From contig AP024096.1 of assembly GCA_015099395.1 (NCBI GenBank), forward strand, positions 7,729,485 through 7,793,484: DNA of 64,000 nt, read 5' to 3'. The notes beneath the pieces were generated by a model. The model searched no databases. It saw only the letters and a program-made list of their open reading frames with translations, and was not told the DNA's origin. The translations under genes were made by a program, and so were the position numbers. The stretch comes from Ktedonobacteria bacterium brp13 (GTDB lineage: Bacteria; Chloroflexota; Ktedonobacteria; Ktedonobacterales; Ktedonobacteraceae). Below are positions 41,958 through 52,081 of this stretch, piece after piece. Position 1 is the first letter of the stretch; each line of letters starts with the position of its first letter.

Positions 41958-43313
41958 ATGATACAGATGCTCTTTCATCTTTTTAGCAAAAAAGAAGGGA
42001 AGAAGCCGGAACGACAAGATCAACAGAAAAGGCCGCTGAACTGGTTTCTTTTCTTCTGGCTTGGTTTCATCTATGTGCAATATATGCTGCCGAATCTGGT
42101 GACGCTCTTGCAAGGAATGGAGAACAACCCTTCACCTATCCCCTTTGCTGAAGGCCTTTTCTTGCAAGTAGAGAGCGGAAGTCCCCCTCTATTTGCTCTT
42201 GTCGTTTTTACGCTCTTGATGGTGCTTCATAGTGACTTGCACTGGATGGCTCTCTTTAAAGCTCTCAATTCGCGCTATCTCTGGCTCTATTTCTTGCTTC
42301 AGGCTGTATGCATCTGGCTTATCTACTACGTGACTGACGGGGGGAGCGGGTTAGATGACGTCCTTTTGGGACTGTGCCTCATGCTGGCTCTTGAGGCCAT
42401 GATCCTGTTTCAACGGATATCTCGGATCACGGTGGCAGCAGCAGCATGCCTGCTGTTTTACCTCGCTATTCAAGGGGAAGGCCTGCTGATCCTGACGCAA
42501 CAGCACCTTCCTGTAGAACCCAAAGTGATCGGGGTCTTCACGGAAAGTTCCGCCCTCATTCCGTTCGTCTGTGCCAGCGTCGTGCTCTATATCCAACAAA
42601 CCAGGGCTCACCAGAGGGATCAGAAACTCTTGCGCGAATTGGAGACGGCGCATATTCAGCTCGAAGACTACGCGGCGCGCGTCCAGGATCTGACGCTGAT
42701 CACCGAGAGACAACGCATGGCCCGCGAACTGCACGATACGCTGGCCCAGGGGCTGGTTGGCCTGACCATGCAACTGGAAACCATCGACTCGCTCCTGAGC
42801 AGGCAGCGTTGTGAGCAGGCGCGCACCATTGCCCAGCAGGCAATGACCCGTTCGCGAGCCGCGATCACCAGCGCGCGCGCCGCGATCGCAGACTTGCGCA
42901 CAGAATCAGCAGCACCAGGTGATCTTCTCGCTGCCATTGAGGCTGAAGCGCAGCATTTCACGCTGGCGACCGGCATTCCCTGCACCTGTTGTCTGCAAAC
43001 AAAGCTGCCAGGCGAGTACCACGAACACCTTTTGCGTCTCACCCGTGAGGGACTGACCAATATCGCGCGCCACGCCCAGGCCAGCCAGGTCTGGATACGG
43101 GCAGGTAGCGAGAACGCAATGATTACCCTGGACATTGAAGATAACGGAATCGGCTTTGACCCCGCACAGGTCACGACCGGTCACTATGGCCTGCTGGGAC
43201 TGCGTGAACGAGCGCGGCTGATGAACGGTTATTTGCTGATAGACAGTGAGTCGGGCCGGGGTACAACCGTGCGCCTCTGCCTTCCTGTAGAAAGAATGTG
43301 TGCCTATGAATGA
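41958..43313 (+). CDS. NarL-type sensor histidine kinase
   Basis: 451 residues from ATG 41958 (GAAGAGGAA upstream). The N-terminal half has six or seven membrane helices (FLFFWLGFIYVQYMLPNL, LFALVVFTLLMVLHSDLHWM and so on). A HisKA_3 domain follows with RMARELHDTLAQGLVGLTMQ, the phosphorylated His in ELHDT, then an HATPase domain with LTREGLTNIARHAQA (N box), DIEDNGIGFDP (G1) and GHYGLLGLRERARLM (G2). The membrane part has no known sensor, so it may sense the membrane state. The stop overlaps the response regulator gene. Confidence 0.9.
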   Translation: MIQMLFHLFSKKEGKKPERQDQQKRPLNWFLFFWLGFIYVQYMLPNLVTLLQGMENNPSPIPFAEGLFLQVESGSPPLFALVVFTLLMVLHSDLHWMALFKALNSRYLWLYFLLQAVCIWLIYYVTDGGSGLDDVLLGLCLMLALEAMILFQRISRITVAAAACLLFYLAIQGEGLLILTQQHLPVEPKVIGVFTESSALIPFVCASVVLYIQQTRAHQRDQKLLRELETAHIQLEDYAARVQDLTLITERQRMARELHDTLAQGLVGLTMQLETIDSLLSRQRCEQARTIAQQAMTRSRAAITSARAAIADLRTESAAPGDLLAAIEAEAQHFTLATGIPCTCCLQTKLPGEYHEHLLRLTREGLTNIARHAQASQVWIRAGSENAMITLDIEDNGIGFDPAQVTTGHYGLLGLRERARLMNGYLLIDSESGRGTTVRLCLPVERMCAYE

Positions 43314-43998
43314 AAAGCAGGAGGACATTCGTGTTGTGGTCGTTGATGACCATCTCATTGTGCGAGAAGGACTGCGCATGATGTTGGAGATCGCCGGCGA
43401 GGGCTTTACCTTGCTTGGGGATGCTGCGGATGGGGCCGCCGCTGTGCGCCTGATAGAGGAACTCCAGCCAGATGTTGTGCTGATGGATCTGCGTATGCCT
43501 GGGATGGACGGTCTGGAAGCGATCACGCAGATACGGGAGCGGTGGTCACACATCGCCATCGTTATTCTGACGACCTACGATGAAGATGATTTAATGCTGC
43601 GAGGATTGCGGGCAGGTGCATGTGGGTATCTCCTCAAGGATACCGACCGCGAGACATTATTTCACGCCATTCGTGCGGCGGCGCGGGGCGATCTCTTCCT
43701 CCAATCAGAGACTATGGCACGTATTCTGGCCCGAACGACGGATGCACCTCATCCGATGCTCTCGCGATCTCAAGCAGGAAGAGACACAGAGTTAACCGAC
43801 CGCGAGCGTGAAGTGTTAGAGGCCGTAGCGCGCGGCGAACGGAGCAAAGAGATTGCGTCTCGGCTTGAGATCGGTTTGCGCACGGTTGGATCACATCTCA
43901 CGAGTATCTATACGAAGCTAGGCGTCGATTCGCGTGCCTCGGCAGTGGCTGTTGGCATTGAGCGTGGTCTGCTTCCTCGGCAGCGAGAAGAAACCTGA
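43306..43998 (+). CDS. NarL/LuxR-type response regulator
   Basis: 230 residues. Receiver domain: VVVVDDHLIVREGLRMML, phospho-acceptor Asp in VVLMDLRMPGMDG, and Lys in YLLKDTDRE. C-terminal LuxR HTH: LTDREREVLEAVARGERSKE and RTVGSHLTSIYTKLGVDSRA. It starts at ATG 43306 inside the last codons of the kinase gene (ATGAATGA overlap), or GTG 43300. Cognate partner of the preceding kinase; target genes are not shown by the sequence. Confidence 0.93.
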   Translation: MNEKQEDIRVVVVDDHLIVREGLRMMLEIAGEGFTLLGDAADGAAAVRLIEELQPDVVLMDLRMPGMDGLEAITQIRERWSHIAIVILTTYDEDDLMLRGLRAGACGYLLKDTDRETLFHAIRAAARGDLFLQSETMARILARTTDAPHPMLSRSQAGRDTELTDREREVLEAVARGERSKEIASRLEIGLRTVGSHLTSIYTKLGVDSRASAVAVGIERGLLPRQREET

Positions 43999-44063
43999 CC
44001 AGTGATAGACGATGTCGGGCAGGGGGAGGGAGGTGTTTTGTCTGAGCGAAAACGTTCTTCATA

Positions 44064-44235
44064 CCCGCATTGCCTCATGGGAAATCGTACCCGATGGTGT
44101 GCTGCTCATGCCCTTTCCCCTCGCACATTTTTTTGCTTGCAGGAAGGACTCCGTCTGCTTCGCGTGTTCTGAAAACGTTTAGTTGACTCTTTCCCTTTCC
44201 ACTGAGGAGTACGATTTCCCGTGAGGCAATGCGGG
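44064..44235. repeat. MITE copy 7 (subfamily I)
   Basis: Ends CCCGCATTGCCTCATGGG and its complement CCCGTGAGGCAATGCGGG; 27-base inverted ends with one difference. About 50 bases to the right a further TGGGGTCA / TGACCCCA inverted pair (44289-44351) marks another tiny element remnant. Confidence 0.88.
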
Positions 44236-44364
44236 ATCGAACTTCATACACCTGGCGACAGCTTACGTAGCTCTACCCCTAGTAATGGTGGGGTCATTTT
44301 GCGTTTGGCGAGCTTAGCGTATGTTTTGTCCGCCCCAATCTAGTGACCCCATAAAACTGTAATG

Positions 44365-44565
44365 CTATTGCGGATCTACGAGATAGACAATAAAAGTAAT
44401 GATAGCCGTGATAACGATCCACAGCAATTGGAACCAGTAAAAGAAAGGGATACCTATGAACTCTGGATCTCGAAAATTATAAAAAGGAGGACAGAGAATC
44501 ACAATAAAAGGGATAAGCAGTAATAAAAAGATCCAATGGCCTTTTCTTTCAGGATGATTAACCAA
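44365..44565 (-). CDS. DUF3311-type small membrane protein
   Basis: 66 residues with a TTG start at 44565, AGGAG seven bases upstream. Two hydrophobic helices (WIFLLLLIPFIVILCPPFYN and FQLLWIVITAIITFIVYLVD). DUF3311 proteins are usually encoded next to sodium:solute symporters of the MctP type, and one is found here 0.75 kb upstream in the same direction, probably as its small subunit. Confidence 0.7.
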   Translation of the reverse strand: MVNHPERKGHWIFLLLLIPFIVILCPPFYNFRDPEFIGIPFFYWFQLLWIVITAIITFIVYLVDPQ

Positions 44566-44631
44566 AACATTGCTCCTTTTGTCATAGTTGCTACAACTGT
44601 GTCATCAGCATGTTGAAAGCACTTTATTCAT

Positions 44632-45261
44632 CTATAACTCTATAACATGCATTGAGGACAAAACTGTTAAATAGCGCTCAATTATTTCTGAGGGAAGATG
44701 CACCTGCTCCTTAATAGTTCTGACCGATCGTTTTCCATCAACCATCAATAACACCATCCGCAGACACATGCGATCCCTGGCAGGCCAATGATGGATACGC
44801 TCCTCATCGAGCTGAATTTGTTCTCGCTTTCTCGGGATACACTCATCAAGAGAACGAGGGGACAACTGAACTTGTTGCCGCACTTCTGGGGCATAACTGC
44901 CATGAGAAGTGGAGAATGCAGGCGAAGAACTAACTTTCTGATCATCTGGCTGGCTAACCTTTCTTTCTTCTGGCTCTATCCGTGCAGTCCAAGACTTGAC
45001 GGTGCGTAAAGAATTGAGATCAAGGTAGACATCGACAGGTTTTCCCTGCCGTTCCACCAATCCCTTTACAATCTTCCCGGCCGCAACCTGAATATACACT
45101 CGACAATGTCCCCGCAGCCGAGGTAAACCCCGGGGTAAATCAGTCCACAGGAGGGCATTCCTCTGTCCCAAATCTGTCAGAACCTGGTCAAACGAGAAGT
45201 CAGGATAATACTTCTCGTTCTCCTGGTTACTCACACCAAATCTCTGCGGTGGCGTTTCCAC
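44632..45261 (-). CDS. Hypothetical protein with a C-terminal winged-helix-like segment
   Basis: 209 residues. The N-terminal 90 residues are mostly strands (CRVYIQVAAGKIVKGLVERQ, GKPVDVYLDLNSLRTVKSWT), then a polar linker, then CLRMVLLMVDGKRSVRTIKE followed by LPSEIIERYLTVLSSMHVIE, which looks like the small helical segment found after PATAN/DUF4388 domains in PatA-type regulators. It lies between the symporter gene and the DUF3311 gene. Function unknown; a regulatory role linked to the response regulator at 48122 is conceivable. Confidence 0.55.
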   Translation of the reverse strand: METPPQRFGVSNQENEKYYPDFSFDQVLTDLGQRNALLWTDLPRGLPRLRGHCRVYIQVAAGKIVKGLVERQGKPVDVYLDLNSLRTVKSWTARIEPEERKVSQPDDQKVSSSPAFSTSHGSYAPEVRQQVQLSPRSLDECIPRKREQIQLDEERIHHWPARDRMCLRMVLLMVDGKRSVRTIKEQVHLPSEIIERYLTVLSSMHVIEL

Positions 45262-45315
45262 AATGTTCCTCTTCTAGGGTATCCCACTTTTTGCTATAAA
45301 CATTCAATATTCATC

Positions 45316-46863
45316 TCATATGCTATTGCGCTTCAAAAACGTCTTCGGGTCTGAGAGAGAAAAAGGCGGATCAACAAAGTCAGCCGGAGTAAGTACATCT
45401 CTCCCGGCTGCAACCCCCAGACCACGTAGGATCAGAGTTAGAATGGCACAGACCAATAAATTGATGGGTAGAGCGATCAGAGCGATATAGATTGAGATAG
45501 TTGTGCCTCCAATAGTAAGTGGATATGCCGAGCTTTGACCACGCTGTACGAGTACGAGCCATGTTCCGACAATAATACCGACAGCCCAGCCACAAATAAG
45601 CGCCCAGCGATGAAACCAGCGTGTATAAAGACCGATCAGCACGCTTGGCAGCGTCTGAAGTATCCAGATACCCCCTAACAACTGGAGATTGACGGCAAGA
45701 GTCGAAGGAAACACGCTAATAAAGATAAGTGCTCCGGCTTTGATCACAAGAGAAACAAATCTCGCTACTCTCGACTCTTCACGCTCTGAGCATGAAGGAC
45801 TAATATACTCCCGATAGATATTGCGTGTAAAAAGATTCGCAGCCGCAATTGACATAATAGAGGCAGGTACCAGCGCTCCAATCACGAGAGCTGCAAATGC
45901 AAAGCCAGTAAACCAGCCAGGGAATATCTGCTCAAAAAATGCAGGGAGAATGCTATTGGTCTGGTAGCTGAGATGCGTTGGCTTGATACCTGACGCAAAT
46001 GCCAGATAGCCAAGCAGGCAGATTAAAGCTAGCAATAGATTGTATATAGGCAGCAAAAACGCATTACGCTTGAGAACCTTACGACTATTGCTACTCAACA
46101 TACCAGTCAAAATATGGGGATATAACAGAAGAGCAAATGCAGAGCCTAGAGCCAGAGAAGCATAGGAGCCATACTGGGCAGGAGTAAGGAGCACATGGCT
46201 CTGGGGAAGAGATGCAAAGATATGGCCCCACCCTCCCAGGCGAGGAACTGCGATCACCAGAGCCAGTATGACAACAATCCAGACCATGCCATTTTTGACC
46301 GCTGCCAGCATGGCAGGAGCTCTCAATCCACTAATATAGGTGTACGCAGCCAGAATGAGGAAAGCGATAAAGAGCGCCATCTCAACAGGCACACCCATCT
46401 GAGCTAACACTACTTGCATACCAAGCATCTGGAGAGCGATATAAGGCATCGTCGAGAAAAGACCTGTAATAGCCACCAGGAGGGCTAAAAGTGGACTATC
46501 AAAGCGCTCACGTACAAAATCAGCCGCCGTGATATACCCTCGATGCTTAGCCAGCGTCCATAGACGAGGAAGAAACACAAAAAATAAAGGATAAAACAGC
46601 ATCGTGTAAGGAACCGCATAGAAGCCTAATGCACCTCCCGAGAAAAGCAAAGCCGGAATTGCCATATAAGTATAGGCAGTGTAAACATCTCCACCCAACA
46701 GAAACCAGAACATCAAGACACCAAAGCGGCGACCCGCTAACCCCCATTCCTGGATCCGGTTCAAATTACCAGCGTGCCAACGGACGGAGAGAAAACCTAA
46801 AATTGTCACAAGAACAAATATACCGATAAAAACAACTAATAATGGAATGTCGATAGTACCCAA
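45316..46863 (-). CDS. Sodium:solute symporter, monocarboxylate (MctP-like) type
   Basis: 515 residues, 13 predicted helices. Typical SSF start with IQEWGLAGRRFGVLMFWFLL and GGDVYTAYTYMAIPALLF, then ITAADFVRERFDSPLLALLV, YTYISGLRAPAMLAAVKNGM and ALVIGALVPASIMSIAAANL. Together with the DUF3311 small protein it is probably a Na+ or H+ driven transporter for lactate, pyruvate or similar acids. It shares a strand with the pentapeptide-repeat gene and the response regulator upstream, with only 24 bases to the former. Confidence 0.88.
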   Translation of the reverse strand: MGTIDIPLLVVFIGIFVLVTILGFLSVRWHAGNLNRIQEWGLAGRRFGVLMFWFLLGGDVYTAYTYMAIPALLFSGGALGFYAVPYTMLFYPLFFVFLPRLWTLAKHRGYITAADFVRERFDSPLLALLVAITGLFSTMPYIALQMLGMQVVLAQMGVPVEMALFIAFLILAAYTYISGLRAPAMLAAVKNGMVWIVVILALVIAVPRLGGWGHIFASLPQSHVLLTPAQYGSYASLALGSAFALLLYPHILTGMLSSNSRKVLKRNAFLLPIYNLLLALICLLGYLAFASGIKPTHLSYQTNSILPAFFEQIFPGWFTGFAFAALVIGALVPASIMSIAAANLFTRNIYREYISPSCSEREESRVARFVSLVIKAGALIFISVFPSTLAVNLQLLGGIWILQTLPSVLIGLYTRWFHRWALICGWAVGIIVGTWLVLVQRGQSSAYPLTIGGTTISIYIALIALPINLLVCAILTLILRGLGVAAGRDVLTPADFVDPPFSLSDPKTFLKRNSI

Positions 46864-46887
46864 AAAATATTCCCTTTCTGTTGTGCT

Positions 46888-48039
46888 TTACATTTGTAAT
46901 CCTAAGCGTTGGACCGTGGACGGATCAATGATAGCCGTTGACAGCGACATCCAGTTGACATCGGCAAAATCTATCGGCGTGGCTTGTACTTCTCGTAAAT
47001 CAGCTTCCGAGAATATGACGTTAGTGAGCACGGATCCAAACAGGAGAGCCCTTTGCAGGTATGCATGAGTGCAATCTACAGCATGAAGATTGGCTTCACT
47101 CAAGTTGGCTCCGATCAGATTGGAACCACGTAAGTTGGCTTTAACCAGATTTGTTTGCACCAGTACGGCCGCATTCAAATTCGCTTCGGCAAGAGAAGCT
47201 TTTGCCAGGTGAGCTTCTCTCAGGTTCGCTTGAACGAATTGAGCTCGATAAAGGTTGGTCTCTGCAAGTGTCGCCTTATGAAGATTCGCTTCGGTGAAGT
47301 TGACAAACCGAAGATCACTTCCCCATAACGTGGCCTCTTGTAAGTTGGCACGGCTCAAGTTGGCCATGCCCAGATTGCTCTGGATAAGGGTTGCATGAGC
47401 AAGGTTTGCCTGATACAAATTGGCCTCAGTAAGAACTGCCCGATTCAAGTTGGCCTCCTGGAGATTCGTTTCTTGTAGAGTCGCCCCGTTAAGCTTGGCT
47501 CTACTTAAATCAGCTCTTTGCAGGTTAGCAGCGTTCAAGTTGGCACGGCTGAGATCTGCTCCAGTCAGGTCGACATCCTGAAGATCAGCTCCAGTTAGAT
47601 CGGCCTGCACGAGATTGGCACCAACCAGGTCTGAGCCTCGTAAATTGACATGTGCCAGATCGGTTTCTCGCAGATCGGCTCCCCGCAAATCAGCTCCCCA
47701 TAATGATGCACCACTTAAGTTAACTCGTATCAGCGTAGCCTTACTTAAATTGGTGCCTGAAAGAATAGCCCGGGACAAGTTGGCACCGTACAGATAGGCA
47801 CCACACATGTATGCTTCAGAGAGGTCAGCCATTGCCAGATTCGCTTGAAATAAACTTCCGCCAGAGAGGTCCACTTGCCGAAGATCAGTTTCCTTCAGGT
47901 CAGCCTCATCAAGCAATGGAGCACGGTGCGAATGCAGAGACGCCGCTATCTCTAACAGGGCATCTTTACGTGAGATCGCAACCTGCGGATACGGAGCCTG
48001 GTTGCCTTGTGTATCACCTTGTGGGAGAGAGAAAGACAC
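46888..48039 (-). CDS. Pentapeptide-repeat protein
   Basis: 383 residues; GTG start with AAAGGAGG upstream. From about residue 45 to 340 nearly every fifth residue is Leu/Phe and the pattern A(D/N)Lxx repeats without break (for example ADLRGADLRETDLAHVNLRG), giving a quadrilateral right-handed beta-helix. No second domain. Roles of such proteins range from DNA mimicry of gyrase targets to scaffolding; none can be assigned. Placed between a response regulator and a symporter on one strand. Confidence 0.9.
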   Translation of the reverse strand: MSFSLPQGDTQGNQAPYPQVAISRKDALLEIAASLHSHRAPLLDEADLKETDLRQVDLSGGSLFQANLAMADLSEAYMCGAYLYGANLSRAILSGTNLSKATLIRVNLSGASLWGADLRGADLRETDLAHVNLRGSDLVGANLVQADLTGADLQDVDLTGADLSRANLNAANLQRADLSRAKLNGATLQETNLQEANLNRAVLTEANLYQANLAHATLIQSNLGMANLSRANLQEATLWGSDLRFVNFTEANLHKATLAETNLYRAQFVQANLREAHLAKASLAEANLNAAVLVQTNLVKANLRGSNLIGANLSEANLHAVDCTHAYLQRALLFGSVLTNVIFSEADLREVQATPIDFADVNWMSLSTAIIDPSTVQRLGLQM

Positions 48040-48121
48040 GTATTATTCCTCCTTTCTTGAAATCATAGCATACATCACCCCTCGCATCAGTGTCATGGGT
48101 ACACCATGGATGAGTCGAGAC

Positions 48122-48847
48122 TTACAAAACATTACCATCCTCCTTAAAGAGGTAGAAGCAATCGTCCCAGGAACTGATCCAGTTCCGTGCCTCTGCACCC
48201 TCACGCTGTCCCACCCGTGCCTCAACAATTTGTCCGCTGGAGAAGCGAATAAACCCGTGTTCATCGTCTCTCTTCCTGATCAAGAGTATTCCACTTTTCA
48301 TTCCATGTTGCAGGCTCAGAAGCAGCCTGATGACATGAGGCGTTCGTTGCTCCTCATCCTGCGGGCCTAATGGCCCGGTACGTGGCAAAGGTTGTGGCGC
48401 TGGCGCTGACATCCCACTACTCCACGTGAAGTCTTCTTGTACAACAGAAAGAGAAGTGAGAGGAAAGTGCAGATTTTTTGGCAACACCCTACGTAATACA
48501 TTAATGAGTTGTTGTTCAGAAAATGGTTTGGTTAAATAATCGCTGGCACCCATTTTTAAGCCATATTTCTGGTCAAGGACGGTATTCTTTGAACTAACCA
48601 AAATAATCGGAAGCGTATGTAGTACTTCAACTTGACGAAGACGACGGCAAATTTCAAATCCATTGACCCGGGGGAGCAAAATATCAAGAAACAGACAATG
48701 TGGACGCTCGCGAAACAGCATTGCCCACCCCTCCATACCATCGTTGGCAGTCTGAACAATGCATCCCGCACGTTGAAGAATATCGGCCATCAAAAAGCGC
48801 TCAGTCGGACTATCATCGATGACAAGGATTTTTGGTACATTTTCCAT
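48122..48847 (-). CDS. PatA-like response regulator (receiver plus PATAN/DUF4388-type segment)
   Basis: 241 residues. Receiver domain residues 1-125: ILVIDDSPTERFLMADILQR, phospho-Asp in HCLFLDILLPRVNGFEICRR, Thr/Ser in PIILVSSKN, Lys in DYLTKPFSE. After a linker the C-terminal part reads HGMKSGILLIRKRDDEHGFI and RFSSGQIVEARVGQREGAEA, the core of DUF4388 (PATAN) domains of PatA-type regulators, ending WDDCFYLFKEDG. It heads the transcript with the pentapeptide protein and symporter. No histidine kinase is adjacent. Confidence 0.88.
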   Translation of the reverse strand: MENVPKILVIDDSPTERFLMADILQRAGCIVQTANDGMEGWAMLFRERPHCLFLDILLPRVNGFEICRRLRQVEVLHTLPIILVSSKNTVLDQKYGLKMGASDYLTKPFSEQQLINVLRRVLPKNLHFPLTSLSVVQEDFTWSSGMSAPAPQPLPRTGPLGPQDEEQRTPHVIRLLLSLQHGMKSGILLIRKRDDEHGFIRFSSGQIVEARVGQREGAEARNWISSWDDCFYLFKEDGNVL

Positions 48848-49398
48848 AAAAAGAGTACCTGCCTTTCAAAAATACACTAGATAAGTTGATGAGCAGTAAA
48901 ATACTATCTCGATAGCTTGCTTTTGTTGACCTATCATCTGCTCAACAGACACACTGAAGGCATCCCTTCCGTACAAGTAGCTCAAATGCATGCTATGGCT
49001 GTGTTCTCGGTTATGAACCATGATGACATGGAAGAAGAGAAATAGAAGGTACTCTTATACCTTCCAATGTAGAAGCGCGTCATCCAGAATTCAATGAAAC
49101 ACACACCAATTGCACATATATAGTTAAAGAATAAAATATTAAGAGTAGAAGACTTCGTTTAAATTGGCATTAGTATAAAGTTACCAACCAATTACTACTT
49201 TTTCTCAACGTAACATAAAACAAATTTATTGTCAACAATATGTGTAATTGGTGGTAAATTGGGTGAAGACGTAGCAGGGGTTGTGTGTTGCAAGAAGTAA
49301 ACGGATCTGCTAAAGTTGAGAGAAAAGAGCCAAAGTGGAATTCCCCCGAATTTGGAGGGTCGGAGAAGAGAAATCTGATAGACTCATATCAGAAGGGT
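48848..49398. other. AT-rich intergenic region, no gene seen
   Basis: Low-GC stretch upstream of the PatA-like regulator, joining IS3 debris. It should contain the promoter of the minus-strand cluster; no clear -35/-10 pair or RNA gene was recognised. Confidence 0.4.
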
Positions 49399-49745
49399 TC
49401 AATGAGCAAATCTCAACCGACCTATACCAAGGAATTCAAGCAGCAAGCTGTTACACTCTTTGAAACCAGTGGGAAAAGCAAAACACAAATTGCCAGAGAT
49501 CTGGGTATTTCTGATAGTGCTTTGAGCAAATGGTGCAAAGAATTTGGCGTACGAGTAAATGAGGAGCTGAGCTGATCCATCATTCAGACCGGGGCCGTGA
49601 ATATGCCAGCAGCCGGTATCAAAGCCTGCTGCGTGAGCATCACATCCAGGTAAGTATGAGTAAAAAAGGGGATTGCTACGATAATGCGATAATCGAGAGC
49701 TTTTGGGCAACATTGAAAGGTGAGTGCTCTAGAGATAGCATCTTT
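49399..49745 (+). pseudogene. IS3-family remnant (orfA plus piece of orfB)
   Basis: OrfA: MSKSQPTYTKEFKQQAVTLF and IARDLGISDSALSKWCKEFG, a helix-turn-helix of 59 residues ending at 49575. It is followed, with most of orfB deleted, by HHSDRGREYASSRYQSLLRE and KKGDCYDNAIIESFWATLKG, the last DDE motif of orfB. The element is therefore internally deleted and inactive. Confidence 0.85.
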
Positions 49746-49857
49746 TCTAGTAGACAGGAGAGCCAACGCTCTGTCTCCTAGCTCAACTTGGAGACTCTTT
49801 TCCATGTGGGGCGCGAACTCCGGTTCGAGGCAGTGGTTGACTGCTGCGTCACCCGTC

Positions 49858-50537
49858 CTAACGTTGCCCTCCCTGGTCCACCGGTAAGGGTGAGGGGAGC
49901 AGCAAGCTCGTTCCGTTTAGGGGATGGAGTCTGGTGACACGGATGGTTTTGTTGCGTAGATGTGCCAGCACTTTCGCTCCCACAAGCGACCCAACCAGAA
50001 TACCCAACGCAACAGGCGCCGCAATCACCGGAGGGATATCACCACACGAAAAGTAAATGCCAGCACTGGCAGCGGCGGTCACACCAATCATAAAATCGAT
50101 GTCGTCGTTGATACTTTCATGGGCAAACGCATCAAAGTATCTATCGCCAACACTTTGATGCTCCTACTCCCAATACCCAGCAAGCCAGAGATCAGGCTAG
50201 CAATGTACATTATACCAAAACTAGACGGCGTATGGGAGACGTAATAGCAAACCTCGCTTAAATTCTGATCAGGATAACTGCCGTTCAGGCTTAACAGATG
50301 TGCCCAGCGATCATTCTTGACGCCCAGCGGAAGTTCTTCACCCAGTTTAAAGATAAGGGGCGCGGCAGAAACAAGCAGGACAAGGCCAAAGACGACATAG
50401 AGAATGGTCGGATTGATGAGCCCGGCAATAAAGGCTCCACAGACTGCTCCTACCGTTGTCGCGATCTCCAAAAACATACCGACACGCATGTTGTGGTAAA
50501 TAAGGTGAAACTCGCTCTTCACCTTATTTACCATCAT
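49858..50537 (-). pseudogene. Decayed TauE/SafE-type permease, paralogue of 52082-53395
   Basis: The minus strand reads RVGMFLEIATTVGAVCGAFI, FKLGEELPLGVKNDRWAHLL and MYIASLISGLLGIGSRSIKV, matching the intact protein at 52082 almost step by step. The frame breaks at about 50090, where one base is missing in KVSTTTSxFMIGVTAAA; the rest (AAASAGIYFSCGDIPPVIAA) continues in another frame. The 5' part is cut near 50500 by IS701-type debris and the 3' end is also replaced. Confidence 0.82.
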
Positions 50538-50960
50538 GCCTGGAAACGCTTAGCGGTGGCCGAAGGAGAAAATCAGCGATCCCAAGCAGATCGCCTATTA
50601 TCTGGCTGACGCTCCAGCCAAGAGTTCGCTGGCGAGCGTAGCGTTTGTCGCCAGTCAGCGCTATATGGTGGAATAATGCATTGAGGAAGCCAAAGGGGAA
50701 GCCGGCTTGGATGAGTATGAAGTGCGTTTCTGGCACAGTTGGTACCGGCATATCACCTTGTCGATGATGGCTCATGCTTGGCTCGCCAGCATCCGGAGGC
50801 AAGAGCAGGGAAAAAAGGGCTGGAACTGATGAGTTTGCCGGGTTAACGGTGCCAGAAGTGCGCCGCTTGTTGGCCATTGCTCTCGATTGCCCTGCCTTTA
50901 CCCGTGTGTTCGCCCGAGTTGCGATTGGTCTGGTCGGTGTTTCGCCGGAGGAAGCGGCTC
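50538..50960 (+). pseudogene. IS701-type DDE transposase remnant
   Basis: Pieces in different frames: AWKRLAVAEGENQRSQADRL, ASVAFVASQRYMVE, then EAKGEAGLDEYEVRFWHSWY and RHITLSMMAHAWLASIRRQE, followed by LTVPEVRRLLAIAL. These are the C-terminal DDE part of IS701-like transposases. Stops and frameshifts make it inactive. Confidence 0.7.
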
Positions 50961-51102
50961 TGGGCCCGTCGAAGCCATTATCGACGACGCACTCTCTCAT
51001 CCACGCTCCGGCGACGTTCTCGTCCATGCTCTCATGCCCCTTCATAACTACGGTTGTAGTATTACCAGATCAGCTCGCTTTTTTGCAACACAACCCACCG
51101 TT

Positions 51103-51549
51103 TCACATCGTAATCAGATAGAGAGCCAGCGTGATTCCCATCAGAGAAGAGATCACCGTCAGCAAAATCACAAATCCGATGCCGGCTTGGAACTGTTCAC
51201 GCTCAATGGAACGACGCAAACTCAGAAAATTGAGCAGTGCAACCAGGATAAGCACTGTCCCAAGGAGGGTTAACACTACCTCCAGGAGCGTCGAAGAGAA
51301 TAAGAAGGGAAGAGACACTCGTTGAGGAAGATGCAACCGTGATCCAAGGCGTCCTAGCGCTAATCCGGAGGTGATAACCGCAAGCGCCGTCCGAATCCAG
51401 GCCAGGAAGGTTCGCTCGTTCGCCAAGTGATCTGTCACCTTTAGGTTGCGAGGTTGTATGTCTCGTTCCTGTAATTCATGTGGATAAAGCTTTCTTTGCA
51501 CCGATTCATAAGGAAAAGGCGATTCAGCTTTTTTAAGTAGGCGAATCAT
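51103..51549 (-). CDS. DUF202 (YidH-like) membrane protein
   Basis: 148 residues from ATG 51549. The family motif LANERTFLAWIRTALAVITS comes after a charged N-terminus, followed by three helices (SGLALGRLG, LEVVLTLLGTVLILVALLNF and GIGFVILLTVISSLMGITLA). Function of DUF202 proteins is unknown; they are small inner-membrane proteins. A second in-frame start at 51567 is possible. Confidence 0.8.
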   Translation of the reverse strand: MIRLLKKAESPFPYESVQRKLYPHELQERDIQPRNLKVTDHLANERTFLAWIRTALAVITSGLALGRLGSRLHLPQRVSLPFLFSSTLLEVVLTLLGTVLILVALLNFLSLRRSIEREQFQAGIGFVILLTVISSLMGITLALYLITM

Positions 51550-51567
51550 ATATTCTTTTTCTCTCAA

Positions 51568-52081
51568 TGCCTCTCATATACGCGATAGATGATCTTTGTA
51601 TATTATACCGCTACAAAGAAATGCATTGCTCTTTTCTCATATTGAGCTATGTTGTGGTGAACGAGAGTTTATACTGCTTTACATTGCCTGTAGTAGAGGA
51701 GAGAAGAGGAGACGAATTCAGTTTTAAATATTCCAATTGATTTTCCCACATTCTGATTTCCCACATTCCGCAGTGAAATTTTCATATGGCTTCTTAGGCT
51801 GCTTCAGAAAGCAGAGATGAAGAGCATCGCTACAACATAACTTGGCCAGTAGCTTGAAGCCAAAAAATGAGGTGCGGAATGTCGGAATTATATTCATAAT
51901 CATGAATTGGATTTATGGATAAAAATAGAGTAAGCTATTCATATGTTGATTGTATTTCGATTTATCTCTTCTCACGTATGTTCGTCATGGAGTGCGCTCT
52001 TTTGCAGGAAAGCGCCATACAGAAAAGACGCATTTACGCTCAATGGTGATGGTGGAAGTTAGAACAGGGAGGATTTGGTGT
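51568..52081. other. AT-rich intergenic region with a split short repeat
   Basis: CCCACATTCCGCA near 51755 and TGCGGAATGTCGG near 51870 are inverted and may be ends of a small decayed element. Otherwise no feature. It holds the divergent promoters of the DUF202 and DUF1634-TauE genes, which I could not place with confidence. Confidence 0.4.
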